Assembly (NCBI RefSeq): GCF_004358665.1 | Contig: NZ_SMZR01000001.1 | Location: forward strand, 620,001-684,000 | Origin: Jeotgalibacillus sp. S-D1 | GTDB taxonomy: Bacteria; Bacillota; Bacilli; Bacillales; Jeotgalibacillaceae | DNA: 64,000 nt | Direction of reading: 5' to 3' | In this document: piece after piece, positions 54,147 through 62,885 of the stretch | Layout of the letters: each line of letters begins with the position of its first letter | How positions within the stretch are numbered: position 1 is the stretch's first letter | Translations under genes and position numbers: made by a program | The notes under the pieces: generated by a model | What the model was told of the DNA's origin: nothing | The model's database searches: none | What the model saw: only the letters and a program-made list of their open reading frames with translations

Positions 54147-54902
54147 ATGTCTGTTTTAACCGTTCAGAATCTTTCTTCTGCCTATGAGAAAAAGCTTGTT
54201 TTGGATTCACTTACATTTTCAGTCAACGAAGGAACATTGACAGGAATTGTAGGTCCGAATGGTGCAGGGAAATCCACGATGATAAAAGCCATTTTGGGAC
54301 TGCAGCCTAAAATTTCAGGATCAATTGAATTTTTTAATGGCAATGAGAAAAAAATTAACCAGCGGGTAGGGTATGTGCCGCAGCGGGGGGCAGTTGACTG
54401 GGATTTTCCAACCAATGTATTGGATGTTGTGACGATGGGTCTGTACGGCCAAATCGGCTGGCTTCGTTTTCCAAATAAAAAGCATCGTCAATTAGCCCTG
54501 GAGGCATTAGAAAAAGTAAGCATGTCAGACTTTGCCCACAGACAAATCAGCCAGCTGTCAGGCGGACAGCAGCAAAGAGTGTTTTTGGCAAGAGCACTGG
54601 TTCAGGATGCAGACCTGTACTTTATGGATGAACCCTTTGCAGGAGTGGACGCTAAAACGGAAAAAACCATTATTTCGGTGTTGAAAGAACTGATAGATTT
54701 AGGGAAGACGGTGATGGTGGTCCATCACGATCTGCAGACCGTGCCTTATTATTTTGATCATGTTTTACTTCTTAATAAAGAGCTTATTGCGCATGGACCT
54801 ACTAATGAAACATTTACGCCATCTTATTTAGCTCAAACCTATGGCGGTGCGATTCAATGGCTGGGGAGGGACAACAATGACCGGTCTTTTGTCCAGCAGT
54901 AA
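54147..54902 (+). CDS. mntB: Manganese ABC transporter ATP-binding protein
   Basis: ATPase of the manganese importer. Walker A is GPNGAGKST near residue 36, the signature is LSGGQQQR, and Walker B is LYFMDEPFAGVD near residue 160, followed by the His in MVVHHDLQT. Length 251. It starts 2 bases after mntA and overlaps mntC by 26 bases. Confidence 0.95.
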   Translation: MSVLTVQNLSSAYEKKLVLDSLTFSVNEGTLTGIVGPNGAGKSTMIKAILGLQPKISGSIEFFNGNEKKINQRVGYVPQRGAVDWDFPTNVLDVVTMGLYGQIGWLRFPNKKHRQLALEALEKVSMSDFAHRQISQLSGGQQQRVFLARALVQDADLYFMDEPFAGVDAKTEKTIISVLKELIDLGKTVMVVHHDLQTVPYYFDHVLLLNKELIAHGPTNETFTPSYLAQTYGGAIQWLGRDNNDRSFVQQ

Positions 54903-55776
54903 TTTTCAGTGGGTGCTGACTTCGGCTGTTCTGCTCGGAATGGCAGCCGGTATGGTTGGAACAATGGCCAACCTGCGTAAACAGGGATTAATGAGTGACG
55001 CTATTTCTCATGCTGCTTTGCCGGGAGTTATTTTGGCTTTTTTAATCAGCGGGGAAAAGCAGCTGCCGGTTTTAATTACCGGAGCAGCCATTAGCGGGCT
55101 GATAGCAGCTTTTTTTATACAATCCATTAAACGCACAACCAGAATTAAAGAAGATGCAGCAATGGGGATTATTCTTTCGGTTTTCTTTGGAGGAGGCATT
55201 ATGCTGCTGTCTATTGCAAACCGGGTCGGAGGAGGTTCCCAGAGCGGGCTGGACCGTTTTATATTCGGTCAGGCTGCTTCCATGGTAAGAATGGATGCGT
55301 ATATTATGGGTGCACTTGCAGTGGTTGTAATGCTGCTGATATTTGTTTCCTTTAAAGAATGGAAAGTTGTTTTATTTGATCCAAGACATGCAAAGATGAT
55401 GGGTATTCCCGTCCGTTTATATTCTTCTCTTTATACCTTATTACTCGTTTTAGTTATCGTAATAGGCATTCAGGCAGTCGGCGTAATCTTAATGGCAGCA
55501 ATGTTAATTATCCCTGCGATAAGTTCCAGATACTGGACCCACTCGCTCTTCACTGTGTTTGTGCTTTCTGCTGTTTTTGGAGGTGTTTCGGGGGGGATCG
55601 GAACTTTAATAAGTTCGTCAGGCTCCAATTTGCCGACAGGTCCTTTTATTGTTGTCACAAGTTCACTTATTTTTTTACTATCACTTTTCTTCGGTACAAA
55701 GAAGGGGCTGCTGTTTCGAGGAGAAAAGCTCCATGCTAACCGAAGGTATTTAAAGCAAGGGGGTGATCACAAGTGA
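54877..55776 (+). CDS. mntC: Manganese ABC transporter permease
   Basis: Integral membrane subunit of the cluster A-I family, 299 residues with about eight or nine helices. The sequence SDAISHAALPGVILAFL and the late GLRAVGVILMAAMLI-type block (here VIGIQAVGVILMAAMLIIPA) are typical of ZnuB/MntC-like permeases. The ATG at 54877 has GGGGAGGG upstream; the longer frame from 54841 is inside mntB. It overlaps mntD by 4 bases. Confidence 0.94.
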   Translation: MTGLLSSSNFQWVLTSAVLLGMAAGMVGTMANLRKQGLMSDAISHAALPGVILAFLISGEKQLPVLITGAAISGLIAAFFIQSIKRTTRIKEDAAMGIILSVFFGGGIMLLSIANRVGGGSQSGLDRFIFGQAASMVRMDAYIMGALAVVVMLLIFVSFKEWKVVLFDPRHAKMMGIPVRLYSSLYTLLLVLVIVIGIQAVGVILMAAMLIIPAISSRYWTHSLFTVFVLSAVFGGVSGGIGTLISSSGSNLPTGPFIVVTSSLIFLLSLFFGTKKGLLFRGEKLHANRRYLKQGGDHK

Positions 55777-56645
55777 GTTATGCCGGATGGATTTTACTTA
55801 CAGGGGCGCTTGTTGGAATCAGTTGTGGATTAACTGGTGTGCTGCTGATTTTAAGAAAGATGGCGATGATGGCGGATGCGATAAGCCACACAGTTTTGCT
55901 GGGGATCGTGGCAGCGTATCTTGTAAGTTCATCGCTTGATGGCGGAAGCATGCTGATAGGTGCCATGCTGGCCGGTTTGCTCACAGCATGGCTGGTACAG
56001 TGGTTTGAGTCGAGCGGGATCAATACTGATGCAGCAATTGGTGTTGTCTTTACCACACTATTTTCCATTGGTGTTATTTTAATATCCACCAGTGTCGGAA
56101 ATGTTCATCTGGATGTAAATCATGCGTTAATGGGGGAAATATCTTTTATCCCATGGAATGTCATTGAATTGCCTTTGATCGGACCGGTGCCGTCGGCAAC
56201 ACTGCTGCTTCTGATTGTGACAATCATTGTAGCTCTGGTTATTTTACTGTTTTTTAAAGAATGGAAAATAACGACCTTTGATCCTGCACTTGCTGCAAGC
56301 CTGGGATTCCCGGTATTGCTGATGCATTATGTTTTTATGACGCTGGTTTCTGTTACGACTGTCGCAGCCTTTGATGCAGTTGGAGCGATTATGGTAGTTG
56401 CAATGCTCATTACGCCCGCAGCTTCCGCGAATCTTTGGACCGACCGTTTGTCTCATATGTTTCTGTTAAGTGCCTTATTCGGGGTCGCTTCAAGTAGTAT
56501 GGGGTATGTGGTTGCCATATGGCTGAATACATCAATATCCGGTTCAATGGCTTTTTCGACCGGCCTGATCTTTCTGATCAGTTACTTTTTTGCTCCAAAA
56601 CATGGGCAAATAGCGAAACGCGTATATAAAACAAATGAAATTTAG
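55773..56645 (+). CDS. mntD: Manganese ABC transporter permease, second subunit
   Basis: Second permease, 290 residues, similar in layout to MntC: MADAISHTVLLGIVAAYLV near the N terminus and AFDAVGAIMVVAMLITPAASA late, with about eight helices. MntC and MntD form a heterodimer pore. GTG start at 55773 has AAGGGGGTG upstream and overlaps the mntC stop. It ends the operon before a hairpin and mntR. Confidence 0.94.
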   Translation: MSYAGWILLTGALVGISCGLTGVLLILRKMAMMADAISHTVLLGIVAAYLVSSSLDGGSMLIGAMLAGLLTAWLVQWFESSGINTDAAIGVVFTTLFSIGVILISTSVGNVHLDVNHALMGEISFIPWNVIELPLIGPVPSATLLLLIVTIIVALVILLFFKEWKITTFDPALAASLGFPVLLMHYVFMTLVSVTTVAAFDAVGAIMVVAMLITPAASANLWTDRLSHMFLLSALFGVASSSMGYVVAIWLNTSISGSMAFSTGLIFLISYFFAPKHGQIAKRVYKTNEI

Positions 56646-56665
56646 TTCCACCGAGTTGTATCCAT

Positions 56666-56706
56666 GTGATCCTTATAGTAAACTTTCTATTGATCACGTC
56701 TTTTTT
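56666..56706 (+). terminator. Terminator-like hairpin between mntD and mntR
   Basis: GTGATC at 56666-56671 pairs with GATCAC at 56692-56697, with an inner ATAG/CTAT pairing, followed by GTCTTTTTT. It may end mntABCD or reduce read-through into mntR. Confidence 0.62.
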
Positions 56707-56732
56707 CGGAGATGAATGAGGAGGAACCCCAC

Positions 56733-57152
56733 ATGCCAACACCCAGCATGGAGGATTATATTGAACAAATTTATTTATTAATAGATAACAAAGGGTATGC
56801 CCGCGTATCTGATATAGCAGAAGCATTGTCTGTACACCCTTCCTCCGTTACGAAAATGGTACAAAAATTAGATAAAGATGAATATCTAGTATATGAGAAG
56901 TACAGAGGGCTTGTATTAACTAAAAAAGGATCTAAAATTGGAAAAAGGCTTGTTTACCGTCATGAGCTGCTGGAACAATTTCTGAAAATTATTGGTGTTA
57001 AAAATGAAAATATTTATGAGGATGTTGAAGGTATTGAGCATCATTTAAGCTGGAATTCCATTGACCGGATTGGAGATTTGGTTCAAATGTTCGAAAATCG
57101 TCCTGACCTGGTTGAGGAACTGAGAAAACTGCAGGAAAAAGAAGACTTATAG
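56733..57152 (+). CDS. mntR: Manganese-responsive repressor MntR
   Basis: DtxR-family repressor of Mn uptake genes. The 139-residue protein has a winged helix ([20 protein letters not shown], residues 20-39) and conserved metal ligands of MntR: Asp8 and Glu11 in MEDYIEQ, His77 in [10 protein letters not shown], and Glu99, Glu102 and His103 in EGIEHHLSW. Asp8 is the residue that tunes Mn over Fe. The ATG at 56733 follows GAGGAGG. The short C terminus lacks the SH3-like domain of DtxR. Confidence 0.95.
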   Translation: MPTPSMEDYIEQIYLLIDNKGYARVSDIAEALSVHPSSVTKMVQKLDKDEYLVYEKYRGLVLTKKGSKIGKRLVYRHELLEQFLKIIGVKNENIYEDVEGIEHHLSWNSIDRIGDLVQMFENRPDLVEELRKLQEKEDL

Positions 57153-57181
57153 CCCCCCGTCGCTGCTGCGGGAGGTTTTTT
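57153..57181 (+). terminator. Intrinsic terminator after mntR
   Basis: Stem CCCCCCG / CGGGAGG (one mismatch), 9-base loop and T6. Starts at the mntR stop. Confidence 0.75.
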
Positions 57182-57255
57182 AGTCGTGGCTTCATTTTTT
57201 AGAGGGAATTACATAATTAATGGCTGAAGACGTAAAATAGAAGGGTCGGTGCTAT

Positions 57256-57945
57256 ATGGTTGATTCCTGGGAAAGTAAATCTTTGCATGACTGGAATAAC
57301 AGAGCGGCTGACTGGCATAAAAAAAGCAGTCATATGTGGACAGAGGGAAGCAGAAAAGATGTTGTTCCGCTCGTTACAAAGCATCTTGAACGCCAGGGAG
57401 CGATCCTGGACTTCGGCTGCGGGGATGGCACAGGTTCATTAATGCTTTCAAATTGTGGTTACCGCGTTACTGGTATTGATATATCTGAAGAAATGATCCG
57501 ATACGCAAAAATAAAGAAAAGTAATTCGGCTCAGGCTGTATTTCAAACAGGCGGCCTGGACGATCTTCAAGTGGAAGAAGAATCCTTTGATGCTGTGATG
57601 TGCATTAATTCGCTGGAATGGACCGAAAACCCGTTTGAAGAATTAGTCAAACTCAATCGGCTTGTAAAAAAAGGCGGCAAGATTTTTTGCGCTATACTGG
57701 GGCCTGCTGCCGGACCAAGAGCCAACAGCTTTGGTCGGCTGATCGGTGATAATGTAATATGCAATACAATGATGCCCTGGGAATTTACCGGTCTGGCTAA
57801 GAAGCTGAACTGGATCTATGTAGAGGAGCATTATGTGTTTAAAGATCAGGTGTATCACCATTCAGTGAATGATGCCGTACGCTTATTACCGAAACAGTTG
57901 AAGCAATCCCTGTCTTTTTTCACATTTTTTGTGTATCAAAAATAG
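57256..57945 (+). CDS. Class I SAM-dependent methyltransferase
   Basis: A 229-residue methyltransferase with the SAM motif ILDFGCGDGTGSLML (near residue 49), GIDISEEMIRYA, and VMCINSLEWTENPFEEL as motif IV, followed by LKKGGK-like LVKKGGKIFCAIL. No substrate domain is visible, so the acceptor, possibly a small molecule, is not known. It stands alone between mntR and fhs; the ribosome site (GAAGGG) is weak. Confidence 0.88.
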   Translation: MVDSWESKSLHDWNNRAADWHKKSSHMWTEGSRKDVVPLVTKHLERQGAILDFGCGDGTGSLMLSNCGYRVTGIDISEEMIRYAKIKKSNSAQAVFQTGGLDDLQVEEESFDAVMCINSLEWTENPFEELVKLNRLVKKGGKIFCAILGPAAGPRANSFGRLIGDNVICNTMMPWEFTGLAKKLNWIYVEEHYVFKDQVYHHSVNDAVRLLPKQLKQSLSFFTFFVYQK

Positions 57946-57997
57946 CTTTCTTACCGAAAAAAGAAGAAATTTGAAGATAAAATTACCACGATTTTCA

Positions 57998-58006
57998 TGA
58001 TATGAT
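57998..58006 (+). promoter_or_regulatory. Candidate extended -10 promoter of fhs
   Basis: TGATATGAT is an extended -10 with TATGAT; no good -35. It would start transcription near 58013, 25 bases before fhs. Confidence 0.5.
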
Positions 58007-58037
58007 TGATCTAGTAAAAGAACAGTGGAGGGACGTC

Positions 58038-59723
58038 ATGACAACGAATAAAGCAGTACCATCTGATATTGAAATTGCTCAGCAATCATCTATGGAACCT
58101 ATTACAGCCATTGCAGGCGGCATTGGGCTTTCAGAGAATGACCTTGAACATTACGGCAAGTATAAAGCCAAAATCAGTTTTGAGGCGATCGACCGGGTAA
58201 AAACGTCACAAGAAGGTAAACTGATTCTAGTCACTTCCATTAATCCTACTCCAGCTGGAGAAGGCAAATCAACCGTAACAGTTGGACTTGGAGATGCATT
58301 ACGGCAATTAGGGAAAAATGCCATGATTGCCATGAGGGAGCCATCTTTGGGACCGGTTATGGGAGTTAAAGGCGGAGCCACGGGAGGCGGATTTGCCCAG
58401 GTGTTGCCAATGGAAGACATAAATCTGCACTTTACTGGAGATATTCATGCAATTACAACTGCCAATAATGCGCTATCTGCCATTATTGATAATCATATCC
58501 ACCAGGGGAACGAATTAAAAATTGATCCAAGAAGACTTATATGGAAGCGGGTCATGGATATAAATGACCGTGCCCTAAGAAATATTATTATCGGGCTTGG
58601 CGGTCCGGTTCAGGGTGTTCCAAGAGAAGAAGGCTTTGATATCACTGTAGCATCAGAAATCATGGCAGTTCTTTGCCTTTCCACAGACTTGGAAGACTTA
58701 AAAAGAAGGCTTTCGCTGATGGTAATTGGCTATACATACGACAGAGAACCTGTCTCAGTAGGAGAACTTCAGGTTGAAGGAGCATTGACATTATTATTGA
58801 AGGATGCATTGAAGCCTAATCTGGTGCAGACCATTGAACAAACCCCTGCATTAGTGCACGGGGGCCCTTTTGCGAATATAGCACATGGTTGCAATTCTGC
58901 TATGGCAACAAAAACGGCACTTAAGCTTGCTGATTATGTAGTTACTGAAGCTGGGTTTGGAGCAGATCTAGGCGCAGAAAAGTTCTTGAATATTAAAACA
59001 CGTGCGATCAAAAAACATCCTGACGCCGTCGTGATCGTAGCAACGATCCGTGCCTTGAAAATGCATGGTGGACAGCCAAAGCAGGACCTTAAAAATGAAC
59101 ATTTACCAGCTTTGGAAAATGGGCTGGAAAATTTAAAAAAACATATTGAAACCGTTCAATCGTTTAATCTTCCACATGTAGTCGCCATCAATCGTTTTAG
59201 CACTGATTCACAGGCGGAGATTGAACTGCTTCAAAACTGGTGCGATATGCAGCAAACACCTTATGGTTTAACAGAGGTATGGGAAAAAGGCGGATCAGGC
59301 GGTCAGGATTTGGCCAGGGAAGTGTTAAAAGCGGTAGATTCAGGCAATCATTTTAAACCGCTTTACTCTTTAAATGATTCTCTGACAGATAAAATCAAAA
59401 ACATCGCAACAAATGTGTACGGAGCTAAAAATATCGTTTTATCTTCAAAAGCAGAAAAACAGCTTGAACAGTTTGAAAAATTCGGATGGGGAAAAATGCC
59501 CGTTTGTATGGCCAAAACACAATATTCACTTTCAGATGATGCGGCTTTATTGGGCAGACCGACTGATTTTACAATTCATATAAGAGAGGTTTATCCAAAA
59601 ATCGGTGCAGGTTTTATTGTTGCACTCGCAGGCAATGTCATGACAATGCCCGGGCTTCCTAAAAAACCTGCTGCGTTAAATATGAATGTATCTCCAGACG
59701 GGAAAGCGACAGGTCTCTTTTAA
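58038..59723 (+). CDS. fhs: Formate-tetrahydrofolate ligase
   Basis: Makes 10-formyl-tetrahydrofolate from formate, ATP and THF for purine and one-carbon supply. The 561-residue protein has the P-loop-like [18 protein letters not shown] (residues 67-84), [20 protein letters not shown] and the late [10 protein letters not shown]. Family length. The ATG at 58038 has GGAGGG at 5 bases; the frame is open upstream from 58002 but lacks a site. panB, also in this window, uses a one-carbon folate. Confidence 0.96.
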   Translation: MTTNKAVPSDIEIAQQSSMEPITAIAGGIGLSENDLEHYGKYKAKISFEAIDRVKTSQEGKLILVTSINPTPAGEGKSTVTVGLGDALRQLGKNAMIAMREPSLGPVMGVKGGATGGGFAQVLPMEDINLHFTGDIHAITTANNALSAIIDNHIHQGNELKIDPRRLIWKRVMDINDRALRNIIIGLGGPVQGVPREEGFDITVASEIMAVLCLSTDLEDLKRRLSLMVIGYTYDREPVSVGELQVEGALTLLLKDALKPNLVQTIEQTPALVHGGPFANIAHGCNSAMATKTALKLADYVVTEAGFGADLGAEKFLNIKTRAIKKHPDAVVIVATIRALKMHGGQPKQDLKNEHLPALENGLENLKKHIETVQSFNLPHVVAINRFSTDSQAEIELLQNWCDMQQTPYGLTEVWEKGGSGGQDLAREVLKAVDSGNHFKPLYSLNDSLTDKIKNIATNVYGAKNIVLSSKAEKQLEQFEKFGWGKMPVCMAKTQYSLSDDAALLGRPTDFTIHIREVYPKIGAGFIVALAGNVMTMPGLPKKPAALNMNVSPDGKATGLF

Positions 59724-59794
59724 ACATTAGGATGCATGCGGTTATCAAGTCATGTGATAGAATGGATAAAACCACTTAAAAGAAGGTGTTATGG

Positions 59795-60289
59795 TTGTTT
59801 GATCCGACCGCATTTGATAATTTAAAGACAGTGCTTGAAGGAACCATTTACGATCGGGATCTGGATGGCACTATTTCCATAACCAATAGAAGCGACTATG
59901 TAGATATTGCTACGTTAAGCAGATCCTATTCCATTTCTTTTCACACAGCAAATAAAGAGATTGAAGCGGAAATGAGCTTGAAATCAGATTTAAAGAAACT
60001 TGCAGTCGAACTGCTGCCCGGTCAGGAAGAAAATGAGTTTGCGGGTTCCATTATCTCGATCATTTTTCGCAAGAAAGGGTCGTCGTGGGACGTAAAAGAA
60101 TTGAACATCTTTAATGAGCAGTGGGGAAAAGAGCGATGTTATGAATTACGGACCATCTCCTCAAATCTTCATCCTACTTATTGTGAAATGATTATTCAAT
60201 TTGACCGTACGATTACAGAGGATATGCTGAGCGATGTAGAAGAAATGGTTTATTTTACGATAGAAACCACTGATTTGTTAGGGGTTTAA
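59795..60289 (+). CDS. Unrecognised 164-residue protein
   Basis: I do not recognise a family. The soluble acidic protein starts MFDPTAFDNLKTVLEGTIYD and has a mixed alpha/beta look, with strands such as TISITNRSDYVDIATLSR and YCEMIIQFDRTITEDML, and no signal peptide, membrane helix or metal motif. The TTG at 59795 is spaced 6 bases from GAAGGTG; the GTG at 59786 overlaps that site. It lies 4 bases before the HD hydrolase gene, so the two are probably cotranscribed and may act together. Confidence 0.72.
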   Translation: MFDPTAFDNLKTVLEGTIYDRDLDGTISITNRSDYVDIATLSRSYSISFHTANKEIEAEMSLKSDLKKLAVELLPGQEENEFAGSIISIIFRKKGSSWDVKELNIFNEQWGKERCYELRTISSNLHPTYCEMIIQFDRTITEDMLSDVEEMVYFTIETTDLLGV

Positions 60290-60293
60290 ATAC

Positions 60294-60950
60294 ATGAATA
60301 CATTTACACTGAATCATATCCATTTGGCAGAGGCCTATGCCCGCCCTTTTTTCGAGCGCGATCATTCAGGACATGACTGGGACCACATCCAGCGTGTTAG
60401 GAGGACCGCTCTTTTTCTTTGCCAAGAGGAAAAATGCGAAAATCTTTATGGTGTGGACCTTATTGCCCTGCTTCACGATGCAGGAGACCCAAAGCTTCAT
60501 AACACGATCAGCCAGGCAGATGATGCGTTAAAAAAAATTGTCAGCAGGTTGGACCTCTCAGCGGATGCCGGGCATTTTCTGATCGATTCGATTAAAGCAG
60601 TTTCATTTAACGGAGGGCATGAGAAAAAACTGACGGGAATTGAAGCGGCTATTGTAAGAGACGCTGACCGGCTCGATGCCATTGGTGCAATCGGAATTGC
60701 AAGAGCTTTTGCGTATGGGGGCAGTAGGGGATCAAAACTATATGATGAAGAAATTAACATACGCCATTCGATGACTGAACATGAATACCGTACGAATCAG
60801 TCAACATCGATCCATCATTTTTATGAGAAACTATTTAAATTAAAAGATAGAATGATAACAGAATCAGGCAAAAAACTTGCCGAAGATCGCCATCGATACA
60901 TGGAGGGCTTTGTTAAACAATTTTTAAAAGAATGGAAGGGAAATATATGA
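60294..60950 (+). CDS. ypgQ: HD-domain phosphohydrolase (YpgQ-like)
   Basis: A 218-residue HD-fold hydrolase. Metal ligands are GHDWDHIQRVRRTALF (first His), LIALLHDAGDPKLHNT (HD pair) and RDADRLDAIGAIGIARAF (last Asp). Relatives such as B. subtilis YpgQ hydrolyse nucleoside triphosphates with manganese; this is inference here. Its stop overlaps the ATG of the ABC-F gene. Confidence 0.87.
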   Translation: MNTFTLNHIHLAEAYARPFFERDHSGHDWDHIQRVRRTALFLCQEEKCENLYGVDLIALLHDAGDPKLHNTISQADDALKKIVSRLDLSADAGHFLIDSIKAVSFNGGHEKKLTGIEAAIVRDADRLDAIGAIGIARAFAYGGSRGSKLYDEEINIRHSMTEHEYRTNQSTSIHHFYEKLFKLKDRMITESGKKLAEDRHRYMEGFVKQFLKEWKGNI

Positions 60951-62815
60951 AGCAATTTGCAGTTGATCAAATTGAGAAATCGTATGGAGAAAAAACACTC
61001 TTTCATGATTTGTCATTTACCATAGCAGGTCATGAGCGGATAGGTCTTATTGGGGTAAATGGAACAGGGAAATCAAGTTTACTCCGATTAATAGCCGGCC
61101 TTGACGGTGTCGATTCAGGAAGATTTGATCATCCAAATGACTATATTGTGCGTTACTTGCCGCAGGAGCCCATTCTGGATGAATCTCTTTCCGTCCTTGA
61201 TGCCGTGTTTCAAAGCGATGCGCCAGTTATCCGCCATATGAGAGAATATGAGCGTGTTATGGCTGAATATGAAAATAATCCCCAATCAGAAAAAATCCAG
61301 CAGCGATTTATGGAGATACAGCAGGAAATGGATAAAGCAGACGCATGGGATGCAAATTCTCAGGCAAAAACTGTGCTGTCCAAACTAGGGATTCAAGATG
61401 TCACAGCTGTTATCGGAACACTTTCAGGAGGCCAGAAAAAGAGAGTTGCACTCGCTCAGGTACTGATTGAAACTCCCGATTTACTCCTGCTTGACGAGCC
61501 GACCAACCACCTTGATTATGAAGCAATTGTATGGCTTGAGGAATTTCTAAAACGCTATCAGGGAGCAGTAATCGTAGTTTCCCATGATCGATATTTTCTG
61601 GATCAGGTTTCTACACGAATGATTGAAATTGACCGCGGCAGGGCATTTTCTTATAAAGGCAATTATCAGGCGTTTATTGAGGCAAAAGCACAACGCGAAG
61701 AAGATGAAAATCAATCGATGCAAAAGATGCAAAATCTATATAAAAATGAGCTTGCTTGGATGCGCAAAGGGGCTAAAGCAAGAACGACAAAGCAAAAAGC
61801 CCGTATTCAGCGTTTTGAAACGATTGAAAACGAGGTTGAAAAAAATTCAGCAAAAGATCAAATGTCAGTTGGCATGACATCAAGCAGGCTGGGAAAACAA
61901 GTTGTTGAACTTAATGATATAGCTAAGTCTTTTGGCGGCAAAATATTATTTAAGGAAGTAGATTTGCTGATACAGCAAGGAGCGCGCTACGGAATCGTCG
62001 GCAGAAATGGCACAGGGAAATCAACCTTGCTTAATATCATTGCTCAAAAACTAAAACCAGATACTGGCGAAGTGGTGATTGGCCAGACGGTGAAAATGGC
62101 TTATTTTTCACAGGAAATAATCGATATGAATGTCAATATGCGAATGATTGAGTATATTCGCGAAGGAGCGGAAATCATTGAAACAGAAGACGGGACTGCA
62201 TCAGCAGCCCAAATGCTTGAGCGATTCCTTTTCCCTCCGTCTGCCCACGGCACACCTATATATAAGCTTTCCGGGGGAGAAAAAAGAAGGCTATATTTAC
62301 TGAGACTGCTCATGGAAAAACCTAATGTGTTATTGCTTGATGAGCCGACGAATGATTTGGATACTGAAACGCTGACGGTGCTTGAACAATTTATTGAAGA
62401 ATTTCAGGGAGTTGTCATTACGGTTTCCCATGACCGGTATTTTCTTGATAAAATAGCAGAACATTTGATTGTTATGACCGGGACAGGAAAGGTTAAAATC
62501 CTTCAAATGGACTATTCCAGCTATTTAAAAGAGCAAAATGAACAAAAAAAGCAGGCGGAACCAGCAAAAAAACCCCTCCAGGAACCACTGGAGAAAAAGA
62601 AAAAGCTTTCGTATATGGAAAAAAGGGAATGGGATGAGATTGATGATCATATTGCAGCTCTTGAGAAGCATATAGAAAAGCTGGAACAGGATCTTCAAAC
62701 GATTGGCAGCGATTTTGAAAAAGCAGAGCGGATTATGGAAGAGCAGCAGAAGAGTAATGACCAGCTTGAAAAACTAATTGAGCGCTGGAGTTATTTATCT
62801 GATCTAGCGGAATAA
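60947..62815 (+). CDS. ABC-F ATPase (YfmR/Uup-like translation factor)
   Basis: A 622-residue protein with two ABC domains and no membrane segment. Domain 1: GVNGTGKSS, LSGGQKKR and LLLLDEPTNHLD; domain 2: GRNGTGKST, LSGGEKRR and LLLDEPTNDLD. The linker between domains (about residues 245-320) is basic, and a C-terminal coiled-coil (about residues 540-622, Lys/Glu-rich) resembles Uup and YfmR, which act on stalled ribosomes. Not the short-armed antibiotic-resistance type as far as can be seen. The ATG has GGAAGGG and overlaps ypgQ by 4 bases. Confidence 0.93.
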   Translation: MKQFAVDQIEKSYGEKTLFHDLSFTIAGHERIGLIGVNGTGKSSLLRLIAGLDGVDSGRFDHPNDYIVRYLPQEPILDESLSVLDAVFQSDAPVIRHMREYERVMAEYENNPQSEKIQQRFMEIQQEMDKADAWDANSQAKTVLSKLGIQDVTAVIGTLSGGQKKRVALAQVLIETPDLLLLDEPTNHLDYEAIVWLEEFLKRYQGAVIVVSHDRYFLDQVSTRMIEIDRGRAFSYKGNYQAFIEAKAQREEDENQSMQKMQNLYKNELAWMRKGAKARTTKQKARIQRFETIENEVEKNSAKDQMSVGMTSSRLGKQVVELNDIAKSFGGKILFKEVDLLIQQGARYGIVGRNGTGKSTLLNIIAQKLKPDTGEVVIGQTVKMAYFSQEIIDMNVNMRMIEYIREGAEIIETEDGTASAAQMLERFLFPPSAHGTPIYKLSGGEKRRLYLLRLLMEKPNVLLLDEPTNDLDTETLTVLEQFIEEFQGVVITVSHDRYFLDKIAEHLIVMTGTGKVKILQMDYSSYLKEQNEQKKQAEPAKKPLQEPLEKKKKLSYMEKREWDEIDDHIAALEKHIEKLEQDLQTIGSDFEKAERIMEEQQKSNDQLEKLIERWSYLSDLAE

Positions 62816-62840
62816 GTCAGTCTTTTTTAAACAAACCGCT

Positions 62841-62849
62841 TGATATGAT
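62841..62849 (+). promoter_or_regulatory. Candidate extended -10 promoter of ypgR
   Basis: TGATATGAT, identical to the element before fhs. No clear -35. Start would be near 62856, 30 bases before the TTG. Confidence 0.45.
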
Positions 62850-62885
62850 ACACTAAATTAAAATGACGGAGAAAGGAGTGTTTTT

